A stretch of 64,000 nucleotides of DNA, from assembly GCA_018350325.1 (NCBI GenBank), contig JAEVLN010000009.1, positions 1,695,388-1,759,387 of the forward strand, read 5' to 3'. The stretch is from Globodera rostochiensis (lineage: Eukaryota > Nematoda > Chromadorea > Rhabditida > Heteroderidae). Made by a program: the position numbers and the translations under genes. Under the pieces are notes generated by a model. That model ran no database searches. It was given only the letters and a program-made list of their open reading frames with translations, and was not told the DNA's origin. Positions 51,745-62,122 of this stretch are shown here, in pieces. Each line of letters opens with the position of its first letter. Position 1 is the first letter of the stretch.

Positions 51745-52082
51745 TGTGGCGGACCCCGGCGAGTTTGCAACGGGTTCGGGGGTTGTCACAAAATGGGGGA
51801 ATTCGGGGTGTGGGTTCGAATTCCGGGATGGGCACTCAGATCGTCTCTGAGTCCCGTTCGACTTTGCTGATCGGAGATGCCGGTGTTCGACTTTGAATTG
51901 CTGAGTCCCCCCCGGTGGACGATCACCAGAATAAATATTATTTATTGGGATGAGGGGGAACAAATATTGATTGGGTTTTGAGCGTCTCTCCAAATTCTCC
52001 GAAAACAGAAAAGTGATTTTAACCCCAGAGCAGGGGGAAGAAAAGTTCAGACTCCGCCCCAAGAGAGGGGGGGTTGTTGACA
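51745..52082 (-). repeat. Long terminal repeat, copy 1
   Basis: Minus-strand sequence begins TGTCAACAACC and ends GTCCGCCACA, bounded as TGT..ACA. It contains AATAAATAATATTTATT. A candidate primer-binding site TTTGGTGCAACGGCC follows directly (51725-51744). Limits are inferred because no second LTR copy of this element is present for comparison apart from the duplicated one. Confidence 0.65.
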
Positions 52083-52261
52083 GCCGGAACAAAGCCTGGG
52101 GGTGAGAGAGCGGGTGCCAGAGAAAGAGGGTGAAAATGGAGGGGGTTCACAACAGAAGAAATGGGTGCTGGGCACGGGGGGGGGGGGACAAAATGAATGG
52201 GGGATTGGCGAAAGGTTCAATGATCGGTCTGCTCGCGTCTGTGAACGTCGCTGTCCGCGAC

Positions 52262-55200
52262 ACCCCCTGACTTTGTGTGGCCGGCCCCCTGACCTTGTGT
52301 GGCCGCCCCCCCCCTGACTTTGTGTGGCCGGCCCCCTGACCTTGTGTGGCCGCCCCCCCCCCTGACTTTGTGTGGCCGGCCCCCCGACTTTGCGTGGCCG
52401 GCCCCCTGACCTTGTGTGGCCGGCCCCCCCCCCCTGACTTTGTGTGGCCGGCCCCCCCCCCCTGACTTTGTGTGGCCGGCCCCCTGACCTTGTGTGGCCG
52501 GCCCCCTGACCTTGTGTGGCCGGCCCCCTGACCTTGTGTGGCCGGCCCCCCCCCCTGACTTTGTGTGGCCGGCCCCCCCCCCTGACTTTGTGTGGCCGGC
52601 CCCCCCGACTTTGCGTGGCCGGCCCCCTGACTTTGCGTGGCCGGCCCCCTGACCTTGTGTGGCCGGCCCCCCCCCCTGACTTTGTGTGGCCGGCCCCCCG
52701 ACTTTGCGTGGCCGGCCCCCCCCCCCTGACTTTGTGTGGCCGGCCCCCCCCCCTGACTTTGTGTGGCCGGCCCCCTGACCTTGTGTGGCCGGCCCCCTGA
52801 CCTTGTGTGGCCGGCCCCCTGACCTTGTGTGGCCGGCCCCCCCCCTGACTTTGTGTGGCCGGCCCCCCCCCCTGACTTTGTGTGGCCGGCCCCCCCGACT
52901 TTGCGTGGCCGGCCCCCTGACTTTGTGTGGCCGGCCCCCTGACCTTGTGTGGCCGGCCTCCCCCCCCTGACTTTGTGTGGCCGGCCCCCCCCTGACTTTG
53001 TGTGGCCGGCCCCCCGACTTTGCGTGGCCGGCCCCCCCCTGACCTTGTGTGGCCGGCCCCCCCCCCTGACTTTGTGTGGCCGGCCCCCCCCCCTGACTTT
53101 GTGTGGCCGGCCCCCCCCCCTGACTTTGTGTGGCCGGCCCCCCGACTTTGCGTGGCCGGCCCCCCCCCCCTGACCTTGTGTGGCCGGCCCCCCCCCCTGA
53201 CTTTGTGTGGCCGGCCCCCCCCTGACTTTGTGTGGCCGGCCCCCCCCCTGACTTTGTGTGGCCGGCCCCCCGACTTTGCGTGGCCGGCCCCCCCCTGACC
53301 TTGTGTGGCCGCCCCCCCCCCTGACTTTGTGTGGCCGGCCCCCTGACCTTGTGTGGCCGGCCCCCTGACCTTGTGTGGCCGGCCCCCCCCCCTGACTTTG
53401 TGTGGCCGCCCCCCCCTGACCTTGTGTGGCCGGCCCCCCCCCCTGACTTTGTGTGGCCGGCCCCCCGACTTTGCGTGGCCGCCCCCCCCTGACCTTGTGT
53501 GGCCGGCCCCCCCCCTGACTTTGTGTGGCCGGCCCCCCCGACTATGCGTGGCCGCCCCCCCCCTGACCTTGTGTGGCCGGCCCCCCCCCCTGACTTTGTG
53601 TGGCCGCCCCCCCCCCTGACTTTGTGTGGCCGGCCCCCCCCCCTGACCTTGTGTGGCCGGCCCCCCCCCCTGACCTTGTGTGGCCGGCCCCCCCCTGACC
53701 TTGTGTGGCCGGCCCCCCCCCCTGACTTTGTGTGGCCGGCCCCCTGACCTTGTGTGGCCGGCCCCCCCCCCTGACTTTGTGTGGCCGGCCCCCTGACCTT
53801 GTGTGGCCGGCCCCCCCCCCCTGACTTTGTGTGGCCGGCCCCCCGACTTTGCGTGGCCGCCCCCCCCTGACCTTGTGTGGCCGGCCCCCCCCCTGACTTT
53901 GTGTGGCCGGCCCCCTGACCTTGTGTGGCCGGCCCCCCCCCCCTGACTTTGTGTGGCCGGCCCCCCGACTTTGCGTGGCCGCCCCCCCCTGACCTTGTGT
54001 GGCCGGCCCCCCCCCCTGACTTTGTGTGGCCGGCCCCCCCGACTTTGCGTGGCCGCCCCCCCCCCTGACCTTGTGTGGCCGGCCCCCCCCCCTGACTTTG
54101 TGTGGCCGCCCCCCCCCCTGACTTTGTGTGGCCGGCCCCCCCCCCTGACCTTGTGTGGCCGGCCCCCCCCCCCTGACCTTGTGTGGCCGGCCCCCCCCTG
54201 ACCTTGTGTGGCCGGCCCCCCCCCCCTGACTTTGTGTGGCCGGCCCCCTGACCTTGTGTGGCCGGCCCCCCCCCTGACTTTGTGTGGCCGGCCCCCGACT
54301 TTGCGTGGCCGGCCCCCCCCCCTGACTTTGTGTGGCCGGCCCCCCCCCCTGACTTTGTGTGGCCGGCCCCCCCCCTGACTTTGTGTGGCCGGCCCCCCGA
54401 CTTTGCGTGGCCGGCCCCCCCCCTGACCTTGTGTGGCCGGCCCCCCCCTGACTTTGTGTGGCCGGCCCCCCCCCCTGACTTTGTGTGGCCGCCCCCCCCC
54501 CTGACCTTGTGTGGCCGGCCCCCCCCCCCTGACTTTGTGTGGCCGGCCCCCCGACTTTGCGTGGCCGGCCCCCCCCCTGACCTTGTGTGGCCGGCCCCCC
54601 CCCCCCTGACTTTGTGTGGCCGGCCCCCCCCCTGACCTTGTGTGGCCGGCCCCCCCCCCTGACTTTGTGTGGCCGGCCCCCCGACCTTGTGTGGCCGGCC
54701 CCCTGACCTTGTGTGGCCGGCCCCCCCCCTGACTTTGTGTGGCCGCCCCCCCCCCTGACTTTGTGTGGCCGGCCCCCTGACCTTGTGTGGCCGGCCCCCC
54801 CCCTGACTTTGTGTGGCCGGCCCCCTGACCTTGTGTGGCCGGCCCCCTGACCTTGTGTGGCCGGCCCCCCCCCCCTGACTTTGTGTGGCCGGCCCCCCGA
54901 CTTTGCGTGGCCGGCCCCCCCCCTGACTTTGTGTGCCAGCCCCCTGACCTTGTGTGGCCGGCCCCCCCCCTGACTTTGTGTGGCCGGCCCCCCGACTTTG
55001 CGTGGCCGGCCCCCCCCCTGACCTTGTGTGGCCGGCCCCCCCCCTGACTTTGTGTGGCCGGCCCCCGACTTTGCGTGGCCGGCCCCCCCCCCCCTGACTT
55101 TGTGTGGCCGGCCCCCCCCCTGACTTTGGTGGCCGGCCCCCCCCCCTGACTTTGTGTGGCCGGCCCCCCGACTTTGCGTGGCCGGCCCCCCCCCCTGACC

Positions 55201-56981
55201 TTGTGTGGCCGGCCCCCCCCCCTGACTTTGTGTGGCCGGCCCCCCCCCCCCTGACTTTGTGTGGCCGCCCCCCCCCTGACCTTGTGTGGCCGGCCCCCCC
55301 CCCCCTGACCTTGTGTGGCCGGCCCCCCCCCCTGACTTTGTGTGGCCGGCCCCCCCCCTGACCTTGTGTGGCCGGCCCCACCCTGACTTTGTGTGGCCGG
55401 CCCCACGACTTTGCGTGGCCGGCCCCCCCCCCTGACATTGTGTGGCCGGCCCCCTGACCTTGTGTGGCCGGCCCCCCCCCCTGACTTTGTGTGGCCGGCC
55501 CCCTGACCTTGTGTGGCCGGCCCCCTGACCTTGGTGTGGCCGGCCCCCCCCTGACTTTGTGGTGGGCCGCCCCCCCCCCCTGACGTTGGTGGTGGCCGGC
55601 CCCGCTGACCTTGGTGTGGGCCGGCCCCCTTGACCTTGTGTGGCCGGCCGCCCCCCCTGACTTGGTGGTGTGTCCGGCCCCCTGACCTTGTGTGGGCCGT
55701 CCCCCTGACCTTGGTGTTGGCCGGCCCCCCCCCCCTGACTTTGTGTGGCCGGGCCCCCCCCCTGACTTTGTGTAGCCGGCCCCCTGACCTTGTGTGGCCG
55801 GCCCCCTGACCGTTGTGTGGCCGGCCCCCCCCCCTGACTTTGTGTGGCCGGCCCCCACCTGACTTTGTTTGGCCGCCCCTGACCTTGTGGGCCGGCCCCT
55901 GACCTTGTGTGGCCGCCCCCCCCCTGACTTTGTGTGGCCGCCCCCCGACTTTGTGTGGACGGCCCCCTGACCTTGGTGGCCGCCCCCCCCCTGACTTGTG
56001 TGGCCGGCCCCCTGACCTTGTGGGCCGCCCCCTGACCTTGTGTGGCCGGCCCCCCCCCCCCGGACTTGTGTGGTCCGGCCCCCCCCCCTGACTTTGTGTG
56101 GGCCGGCCCCCCTGACCTTGTGTGGCCGGCCCCCTGACCTTGTGTGGCCGGCCCCCCCCCCTGACCTTTGTGTGGCCGCCCCCCCCCCCTGACTTGTGTG
56201 GCCGGCCCCCTGACCTTGTGTGGCCGGCCCCTGACCTGTGTGGCCGGCCCCCTGACCTTGTGTGGCCGGCCCCCCCCCCCCTGACTTTGTGTGGCCGGCC
56301 CCCCCCCCTGACTTTGTGTGGCCGGCCCCCTGACCTTGTGTGGCCGGCCCCCTGACCTTGTGTGGCCGGCCCCCTGACCTTGTGTGGCCGGCCCCCCCCC
56401 CCTGACTTTGTGTGGCCGGCCCCCCCCCCCCCTGACTTTGTGTGGCCGGGCCCCCCCCCTGACTTTGTGTGGCCGGCCCCCTGACCTTGTGTGGCCGGCC
56501 CCCTGACCCTTGTGTGGCCGGCCCCCCCCCCCTGACTTTGTGTGGCCGGCCCCCCCCCCTGACTTTGTGTGGCCGGCCCCCCCTGACCTTGTGTGGCCGG
56601 CCCCCTGACCTTGTGTGGCCGGCCCCCTGACCTTGTGTGGCCGCCCCCCCCTGACTTTGTGTGGCCGGCCCCCCCCCCTGACTTTGTGTGGCCGGCCCCC
56701 TGACCTTGTTGTGGCCGGCCCCTGACCTTGTGTGGCCGGCCCCCCCCCTGACTTTGTGTGGCCGGCCCCCCGACTTTGCGTGGCCGGCCCCCCCCCCTGA
56801 CTTTGTGTGCCAGCCCCCTGACCTTGTGTGGCCGGCCCCCCCCCCTGACTTTGTGTGGCCGGCCCCCCCCCCTGACCTTGTGTGGCCGGCCCCCTGACCT
56901 TGTGTGGCCGGCCCCCCCCCTGACTTTGTGTGGCCGGCCCCCTGACCTTGTGTGGCCGGCCCCCCCCCCCTGACTTTGTGT
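52262..56981. repeat. GC-rich minisatellite array 1
   Basis: Units of about 22-29 bases: TGACTTTGTGTGGCCGGCC, TGACCTTGTGTGGCCGGCC and CGACTTTGCGTGGCCGGCC joined by runs of 4 to 14 C. Long C runs mostly precede the CTTTG form; short C runs mostly precede the CCTTG form. All three minus-strand frames are free of stops over kilobases, giving spurious ORFs. Units at 55,540-56,720 are irregular (extra or missing bases). Confidence 0.95.
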
Positions 56982-59900
56982 CAAAGCTTTTTCGCCCGTA
57001 GTTCGTTTGGATTAGCTCCTCTGGTCGCAATGTCCGCCGGATTTTGATCGGTCCTGACGTAGTGGAATGACACGTGAGCGTGTTGGCGTATTTCGTGAAG
57101 TCGTCTTTCCACGAAGACCGGCTGGGGGTCCGATGAGTTGACCCATGCCAAAGCAATTTGGCTGTCGCTCCATAGATGGCAGGCGGTGATCGGTTTTTTC
57201 AGTTCCTTGGCCACGAATGCCATTGCCCTGACTCCGATCAGAATGGCCAGCATTTCCATTCGCGGGATTGTGAGTGCTTTTGCGGCCTTCTTTGGCTTGA
57301 GCCTGCTTTTGGAGAACATCAGATGAGCCGAGGTCTGAGTGGGTGATTGACATCGCACGTAAACCGCGGCGGCAAAGCAGTAATTCGATGCGTCAACGAA
57401 TGTGTGCAGCTCCAACTTCGAGTCAGCGCTGGGTATGGCCCTCCGCGGTATGTCGATGTGTTGTTTTCTCCAGTTGGCGAGAATGGATTTCCATGTGACC
57501 GCTGCCTCCTCGCACAGTTCGTCATCCCACCCGCGCGCTTCGTCCCACAGACTTTGAAACAGCAGCTTGGCGCTGAGTAGGCATGGCGCCACCAGCCCCG
57601 TCGGGTCAAAAAGGCTTGCCACGGCGCTCAGCACCTTCCTTCGCGTAATTGCCCGATTTGGCTCTGCTTCCGGAAAGGTGAACCGGATGACGTCCGGTTG
57701 GATGTGCCATTGAATTCCCAGCACTTTGGCTACGTCTTTCACTTCCAATCGGTCCTCCTGTGGTATGCTGTTGATGAACTCCGCGGAGTTCGAGACGAAT
57801 TCTCTCAGGTTCATTTTGGCGTCGGAGAACACGCGTTTTGCTTCGCTGTACTTCTGCTTGGCTTCGTCTGCCGTTTCGCATTCCAGAAGTAAGTTGTCCA
57901 CGTAGAGGTTGTTGAACATGTCCGCGATTTTCTTTCCATATTTGGACAAATGGTGCCGTATGACGACGGCTAACACGGCGGGGCTGCAGATGATGCCGAA
58001 GGCAACTCGGCAAAACCGGTAAACGACGAGATTGCTGCCCGTGGGTGGCTTTGAAACGTCTCGCACCCAAAGGAATTTGCACACTTCTCGGTCCTCGGTT
58101 GCCACTCCGATTGTGAGAAAGGCTGCTTGGATATCCGCGAGAACCGGCAGTTTTGGGCAGCGGAAACGGAGTAACAATCCGGCCAAGTCTGGCAACAGTA
58201 CCGGGCCGCGGTAGAGGCAGTCGTTCAGCGACGGGCTGCCTTTTCGGTGAGCGCTGGCGTCGTAGACGATGCGTAGTTTGTGCGTCACAACTCCGTGGTG
58301 AGGCAGGTAATGCTCCATTTCCGTCGTGTTCCGTGCCGCCTCTTCAATGACCTCATCTTGGAGCTGTTCACGGATTTTGTCGTCGTATTTCTGCAATGTT
58401 TCGCTCCCGCGAAGCTTATCGAGCACCGATGACAAGCGGGAGAAGGCCATCCGGAAATTCGGTTCCAATGGCGGATTGGGCGCTTTCCACGGCCATCCGA
58501 TCGAGTAGCGGCCATCCTTGGCCTGCCGGATCGATTTCTCGATCATGTTCATTGCCGTAACGTCGTCGTCCTGCGCCGGGTCTTCTCGAATTCCCAGCGA
58601 TTCCAGGCTCCAAAAGTCTTCGACTGCGTTTGAGCTTGGCATTTGTTCCTCGTTGGTTTGATTGATTGCCATCAGTGAGAGTGAAGTTTGTTCCGTTGGT
58701 CGTCCGAGCTCAGTCTCCCCTCCGACCATCGTTCCGAAAATGGTGCGGATGAGGAACAATCCCGGCGCGATCTCCCCTTCCCTTGAGGTGAAGAAACGCC
58801 AAAATTGTCGGATTCCGATCATTATGTCCGGCCGCTCTTTAATGAATTCGAGAGCGTCTTCGCCCGAGGAAGGTAGGTCCATTTCCTCGTCGTCCTTCAA
58901 TTCAACCATCTCGAATGGCATGGCGATCTCCATTGCCCGGTTGAGGAGTACTTCCTCCCAATCGCCGTCCTCTCTTTGGATTTTGACCGCGTAGGTCGGT
59001 GATCGGATCCTCAGCGGGTCGTTCTGCGATCCTCCGAACCCATAGACTTCGAGCTGGTCAGTCTCGTGCCCCCTCGGTGGCTGCAATTTCTCAACCAGGT
59101 GGCTGGAGATGAAGCTCGTCTGGCTTCCGGTGTCGAAGAACACCATCACCGGGATTTTGGCCTTTCGCCCTCGGGCGGTGACCAACAACTTCTTTGTCAT
59201 CAGGTAGGCGTGTGGCTTTTTCCTTGGCACGCCGACCGCTGCGGCTGTCAATGAGTTGACTGGTCTCTCCGTTTCAGTCCCGGCTCGCTCGGGAGTTTCG
59301 TCGCGGCTCGGCTCGGGATGGCCAGTCACGGCATGCACCTGCGTTGGGCCACGGGCCGGCGGAGGTCTGGTACCGGCTGGTCTCGGTTTGAACTGCGATT
59401 TAACCGGCGGTTGGCGCGTGTGCGCCGTCGGTCTGACGTCCCGCGAGAAGCAGACCAAGAAATGATGCTTTCCGTTGCATTTGCTGCATCGACGGCTTGA
59501 CGAGCACTCATTGGCTCGATGCCCCTTGTAGAGGCAATAGGTGCACCGATCTTGTTCCTTGAGGCGATCGCTTCGCGCCTGCGGGTTGCTGTACTTCACA
59601 CATCCGCTTGGTTTGTGCCGACCGCTGCACAATGAGCAACCGAATCCGCTCGGACGGTCCCGATGATTCGTTGTCGGGAACGAGCGTGTTGGTTCGGGAT
59701 TTGGCCGGAACGGTAGGCGTTTCTCACGTCTCGGCTGTGAAGGTTGATCATCTTCCCGTCCTCCTCGGCATCGGTGGACTTCTTCTTTGATCGAGATGAT
59801 TTGGTCCAACTCCTTTCTCCAGGCTTCGCTGTTCCAATCCCGGCCGGATTCGCGTTCCTTCTCGATCAGTTTGGCGAGCAGTACACGCGGCAATCGCTCT

Positions 59901-61333
59901 TTGATGGCGAAGACGACCCATGTGTCGTCCTTGATCCCGTGGTCCGCGAGCTGGCGGCAAACGCGTTCGACCACATCGTAAAACTTGCGCAGGCTCGAGA
60001 CGGATTCTCCCGCTGCTGGGAGGTGGCAGAGCTCAGATTGCAGCGACTCTTTCAGTGCCCTCGGATCACCGTAACGGCGTTTCAACAATTGGACAACGCG
60101 CGGATAATTTTCGTTGGTTGGGAGGTAACCAGCCACAACGCTTTGCACAGGCTTTTCGAGTAGTGACAGAAGATGGCTCATCTTCAGCACGTTGTCGTAA
60201 CTCTGCTCTGCGTCCACCGTCGATGAGAACATTTGCCAAAACGTAGGACAGTCCTTTGGATCTCCCGAAAAATGCGGCAGGCGGAGAGGCGGCAGCTTCA
60301 CCCGCGGTTGTGAGACGTTCTGGAAGGAGTGGCGCGCGCCCGAGTCGCCATACGTCGCGCGGAAGCGATTTGCTTGGGGCGCTGCATTGTTGAGTCCCTC
60401 GATCGATGGATCATCGTCTCCGTCGGCGTCCTCCTGGTCTGCGTTTATCCCGGTTTGTCGGGCATTGGATTGTCGAGAGTCCGGTCTCGAACGTGCCTGT
60501 TCCTCCAGAGCCACCAGCACCATGATCAGAGTCTCGTGTGCCACTTCGAGCTGTTCCAGAATCGATCGGTCGGCCAGGGGCACTTCCCCGTCTGCTGTTT
60601 GAGCTGCTCGCGCACGTGGAGGAAAGTTTGCATAGACTGCTTCCTCCGCCTCTTGGGCTTCTCCTTCGAGGCCATCGATGAGATCATGCCACTTTTCGTC
60701 CTGCTCCTGCACTCGGGCAATTGCTGCTTGGAGTTGGGCTTGCTCCGTACGGAGCTTGGCTAGCAGTCCCTCGTCCGTCTCCCTCTGCAGGAGTTGCGCC
60801 GCTTCGCTGACATGCGTGCGAAGGGTTTTGAGTCCGGCCCGAGCTTTGAACGGAGTCGTCCGGACATTGGTGGACGTATTTGACGGCTTGCGGTCGGTGT
60901 ACGTCTCGACGGGCTCGTCTGTCTGGTTGCCGGGCCAATGCTTTTGGTTGGACTGGCACTGTCGTTCAGTGATTGTGGAGATGCACCAACGGTTTGTGGT
61001 TGGGTCTCTGCTTGACTGACACTGTCGTTCAGTGACGGTTGACGAGTTTAGTCGGCGAAAGTGGCGGTCGACGAGTGAGTCGACGAGAGTGGCGGTCGAC
61101 GAATTGAGTCGACAAGTGGCGGTCGACGAGTGAGTCGACGAGAGTGGCGGTCGACGAATTGAGTCAACAAGTGGCGGTCGACGAATTGAGTCGACAAGTG
61201 GCGGTCGACGAATTGAGTCGACAAGTGGCGGTCGACGAATTGAGTCGACAAGTGGCGGTCGACGAATTGAGTCGACAACACTCAAAGTCCTCCTCGCGTT
61301 CGAGCAGGCACTTCGCAGAATGTAGCTGAACAC
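56981..61333 (-). CDS. gag-pol: BEL gag-protease-RT-RNase H polyprotein, continuous (copy 2)
   Basis: A 1450-residue single frame: VDSIRRPPL repeats, coiled coil, capsid-like region, three zinc knuckles (C566 to C628), protease D734 (DTGSQ), RT with Y1144 in LYVDNLLLE, then RNase H through [13 protein letters not shown]. It stops at a TGA created at the satellite junction after ANPELRAKKL-like sequence (NELRAKKL). It shows that the frames broken in copy 1 were originally one. It cannot transpose alone, since integrase is lost. Confidence 0.88.
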   Translation of the reverse strand: MFSYILRSACSNARRTLSVVDSIRRPPLVDSIRRPPLVDSIRRPPLVDSIRRPPLVDSIRRPPLSSTHSSTATCRLNSSTATLVDSLVDRHFRRLNSSTVTERQCQSSRDPTTNRWCISTITERQCQSNQKHWPGNQTDEPVETYTDRKPSNTSTNVRTTPFKARAGLKTLRTHVSEAAQLLQRETDEGLLAKLRTEQAQLQAAIARVQEQDEKWHDLIDGLEGEAQEAEEAVYANFPPRARAAQTADGEVPLADRSILEQLEVAHETLIMVLVALEEQARSRPDSRQSNARQTGINADQEDADGDDDPSIEGLNNAAPQANRFRATYGDSGARHSFQNVSQPRVKLPPLRLPHFSGDPKDCPTFWQMFSSTVDAEQSYDNVLKMSHLLSLLEKPVQSVVAGYLPTNENYPRVVQLLKRRYGDPRALKESLQSELCHLPAAGESVSSLRKFYDVVERVCRQLADHGIKDDTWVVFAIKERLPRVLLAKLIEKERESGRDWNSEAWRKELDQIISIKEEVHRCRGGREDDQPSQPRREKRLPFRPNPEPTRSFPTTNHRDRPSGFGCSLCSGRHKPSGCVKYSNPQARSDRLKEQDRCTYCLYKGHRANECSSSRRCSKCNGKHHFLVCFSRDVRPTAHTRQPPVKSQFKPRPAGTRPPPARGPTQVHAVTGHPEPSRDETPERAGTETERPVNSLTAAAVGVPRKKPHAYLMTKKLLVTARGRKAKIPVMVFFDTGSQTSFISSHLVEKLQPPRGHETDQLEVYGFGGSQNDPLRIRSPTYAVKIQREDGDWEEVLLNRAMEIAMPFEMVELKDDEEMDLPSSGEDALEFIKERPDIMIGIRQFWRFFTSREGEIAPGLFLIRTIFGTMVGGETELGRPTEQTSLSLMAINQTNEEQMPSSNAVEDFWSLESLGIREDPAQDDDVTAMNMIEKSIRQAKDGRYSIGWPWKAPNPPLEPNFRMAFSRLSSVLDKLRGSETLQKYDDKIREQLQDEVIEEAARNTTEMEHYLPHHGVVTHKLRIVYDASAHRKGSPSLNDCLYRGPVLLPDLAGLLLRFRCPKLPVLADIQAAFLTIGVATEDREVCKFLWVRDVSKPPTGSNLVVYRFCRVAFGIICSPAVLAVVIRHHLSKYGKKIADMFNNLYVDNLLLECETADEAKQKYSEAKRVFSDAKMNLREFVSNSAEFINSIPQEDRLEVKDVAKVLGIQWHIQPDVIRFTFPEAEPNRAITRRKVLSAVASLFDPTGLVAPCLLSAKLLFQSLWDEARGWDDELCEEAAVTWKSILANWRKQHIDIPRRAIPSADSKLELHTFVDASNYCFAAAVYVRCQSPTQTSAHLMFSKSRLKPKKAAKALTIPRMEMLAILIGVRAMAFVAKELKKPITACHLWSDSQIALAWVNSSDPQPVFVERRLHEIRQHAHVSFHYVRTDQNPADIATRGANPNELRAKKL
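61041..61279. repeat. 27-bp gag minisatellite, copy 2
   Basis: Same unit number and order as 51180-51418, as expected from the macro-duplication. Confidence 0.9.
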
Positions 61334-61605
61334 CGCTGGTGGGGTGTTGCTTGAACTTTTTGGATGAGCGCAGCAGATGGCGCTTCCAATTCGGTGATGA
61401 GGCGTTGACAGGTCGAGTCCACGCGTTCAAAGTCCTCCTCGCACTTGGGCAGGTACTTCGACGAATTTAGCTGAACACCGCTGGTGGGGTGCTGCTTGAA
61501 CTTGTTTGGACGCAGCAGTTGGCGCTTCCAAGTTCAGTGATGAGTGGCCCAGGGAGTTGACGCTGGCTTCAGAGCGGGTCAATTCCCGGCCGTTGCACCA
61601 AATTT

Positions 61606-61943
61606 TGTGGCGGACCCCGGCGAGTTTGCAACGGGTTCGGGGGTTGTCACAAAATGGGGGAATTCGGGGTGTGGGTTCGAATTCCGGGATGGGCACTCAG
61701 ATCGTCTCTGAGTCCCGTTCGACTTTGCTGATCGGAGATGCCGGTGTTCGACTTTGAATTGCTGAGTCCCCCCCGGTGGACGATCACCAGAATAAATATT
61801 ATTTATTGGGATGAGGGGGAACAAATATTGATTGGGTTTTGAGCGTCTCTCCAAATTCTCCGAAAACAGAAAAGTGATTTTAACCCCAGAGCAGGGGGAA
61901 GAAAAGTTCAGACTCCGCCCCAAGAGAGGGGGGGTTGTTGACA
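61606..61943 (-). repeat. Long terminal repeat, copy 2
   Basis: Identical in layout to 51745-52082 (offset 9,861), TGTCAACAACC to GTCCGCCACA. Confidence 0.65.
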
Positions 61944-62122
61944 GCCGGAACAAAGCCTGGGGGTGAGAGAGCGGGTGCCAGAGAAAGAGGGTGAAAATGG
62001 AGGGGGTTCACAACAGAAGAAATGGGTGCTGGGCACGGGGGGGGGGGGACAAAATGAATGGGGGATTGGCGAAAGGTTCAATGATCGGTCTGCTCGCGTC
62101 TGTGAACGTCGCTGTCCGCGAC

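Larger units (their letters stand above)
43490..52082 (-). mobile_element. BEL/Pao LTR retrotransposon copy 1 with envelope gene
   Basis: On the minus strand: LTR 51745-52082, gag-protease 51472-48812, reverse transcriptase 48812-47562, RNase H-integrase 47749-45320, envelope 45569-43490. Order PR-RT-RH-INT-ENV and the H2C2/DDE layout fit BEL/Pao. Two one-base frameshifts (near 48822 and 47602) split the polyprotein that is continuous in copy 2. No second LTR was found. Confidence 0.9.
47121..56981. repeat. Macro-repeat unit 1 (about 9.86 kb)
   Basis: From CAAAGCTTTTTCGCCC at 47121 onward the sequence repeats from 56982 with an offset of 9,860-9,861 bases, through pol, gag, LTR and into the satellite. 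Differences outside the satellite that I could see: one base at about 47602, one base at about 48822, and one substitution at about 49346. Confidence 0.92.
56982..61943 (-). mobile_element. BEL/Pao retrotransposon copy 2, truncated at RNase H
   Basis: Begins abruptly at the satellite junction (56981/56982) inside the RNase H domain and runs to the LTR at 61606-61943. Nearly identical to the matching part of copy 1. Integrase and env are absent. Confidence 0.9.

Noticed and set aside
52047..56984. Minus-strand ORFs of 1645, 1213 and 1204 residues across the satellite
   Set aside because: All three frames are open because the repeat unit has no stop on that strand; the products are pure repeat and join retrotransposon sequence only by chance.
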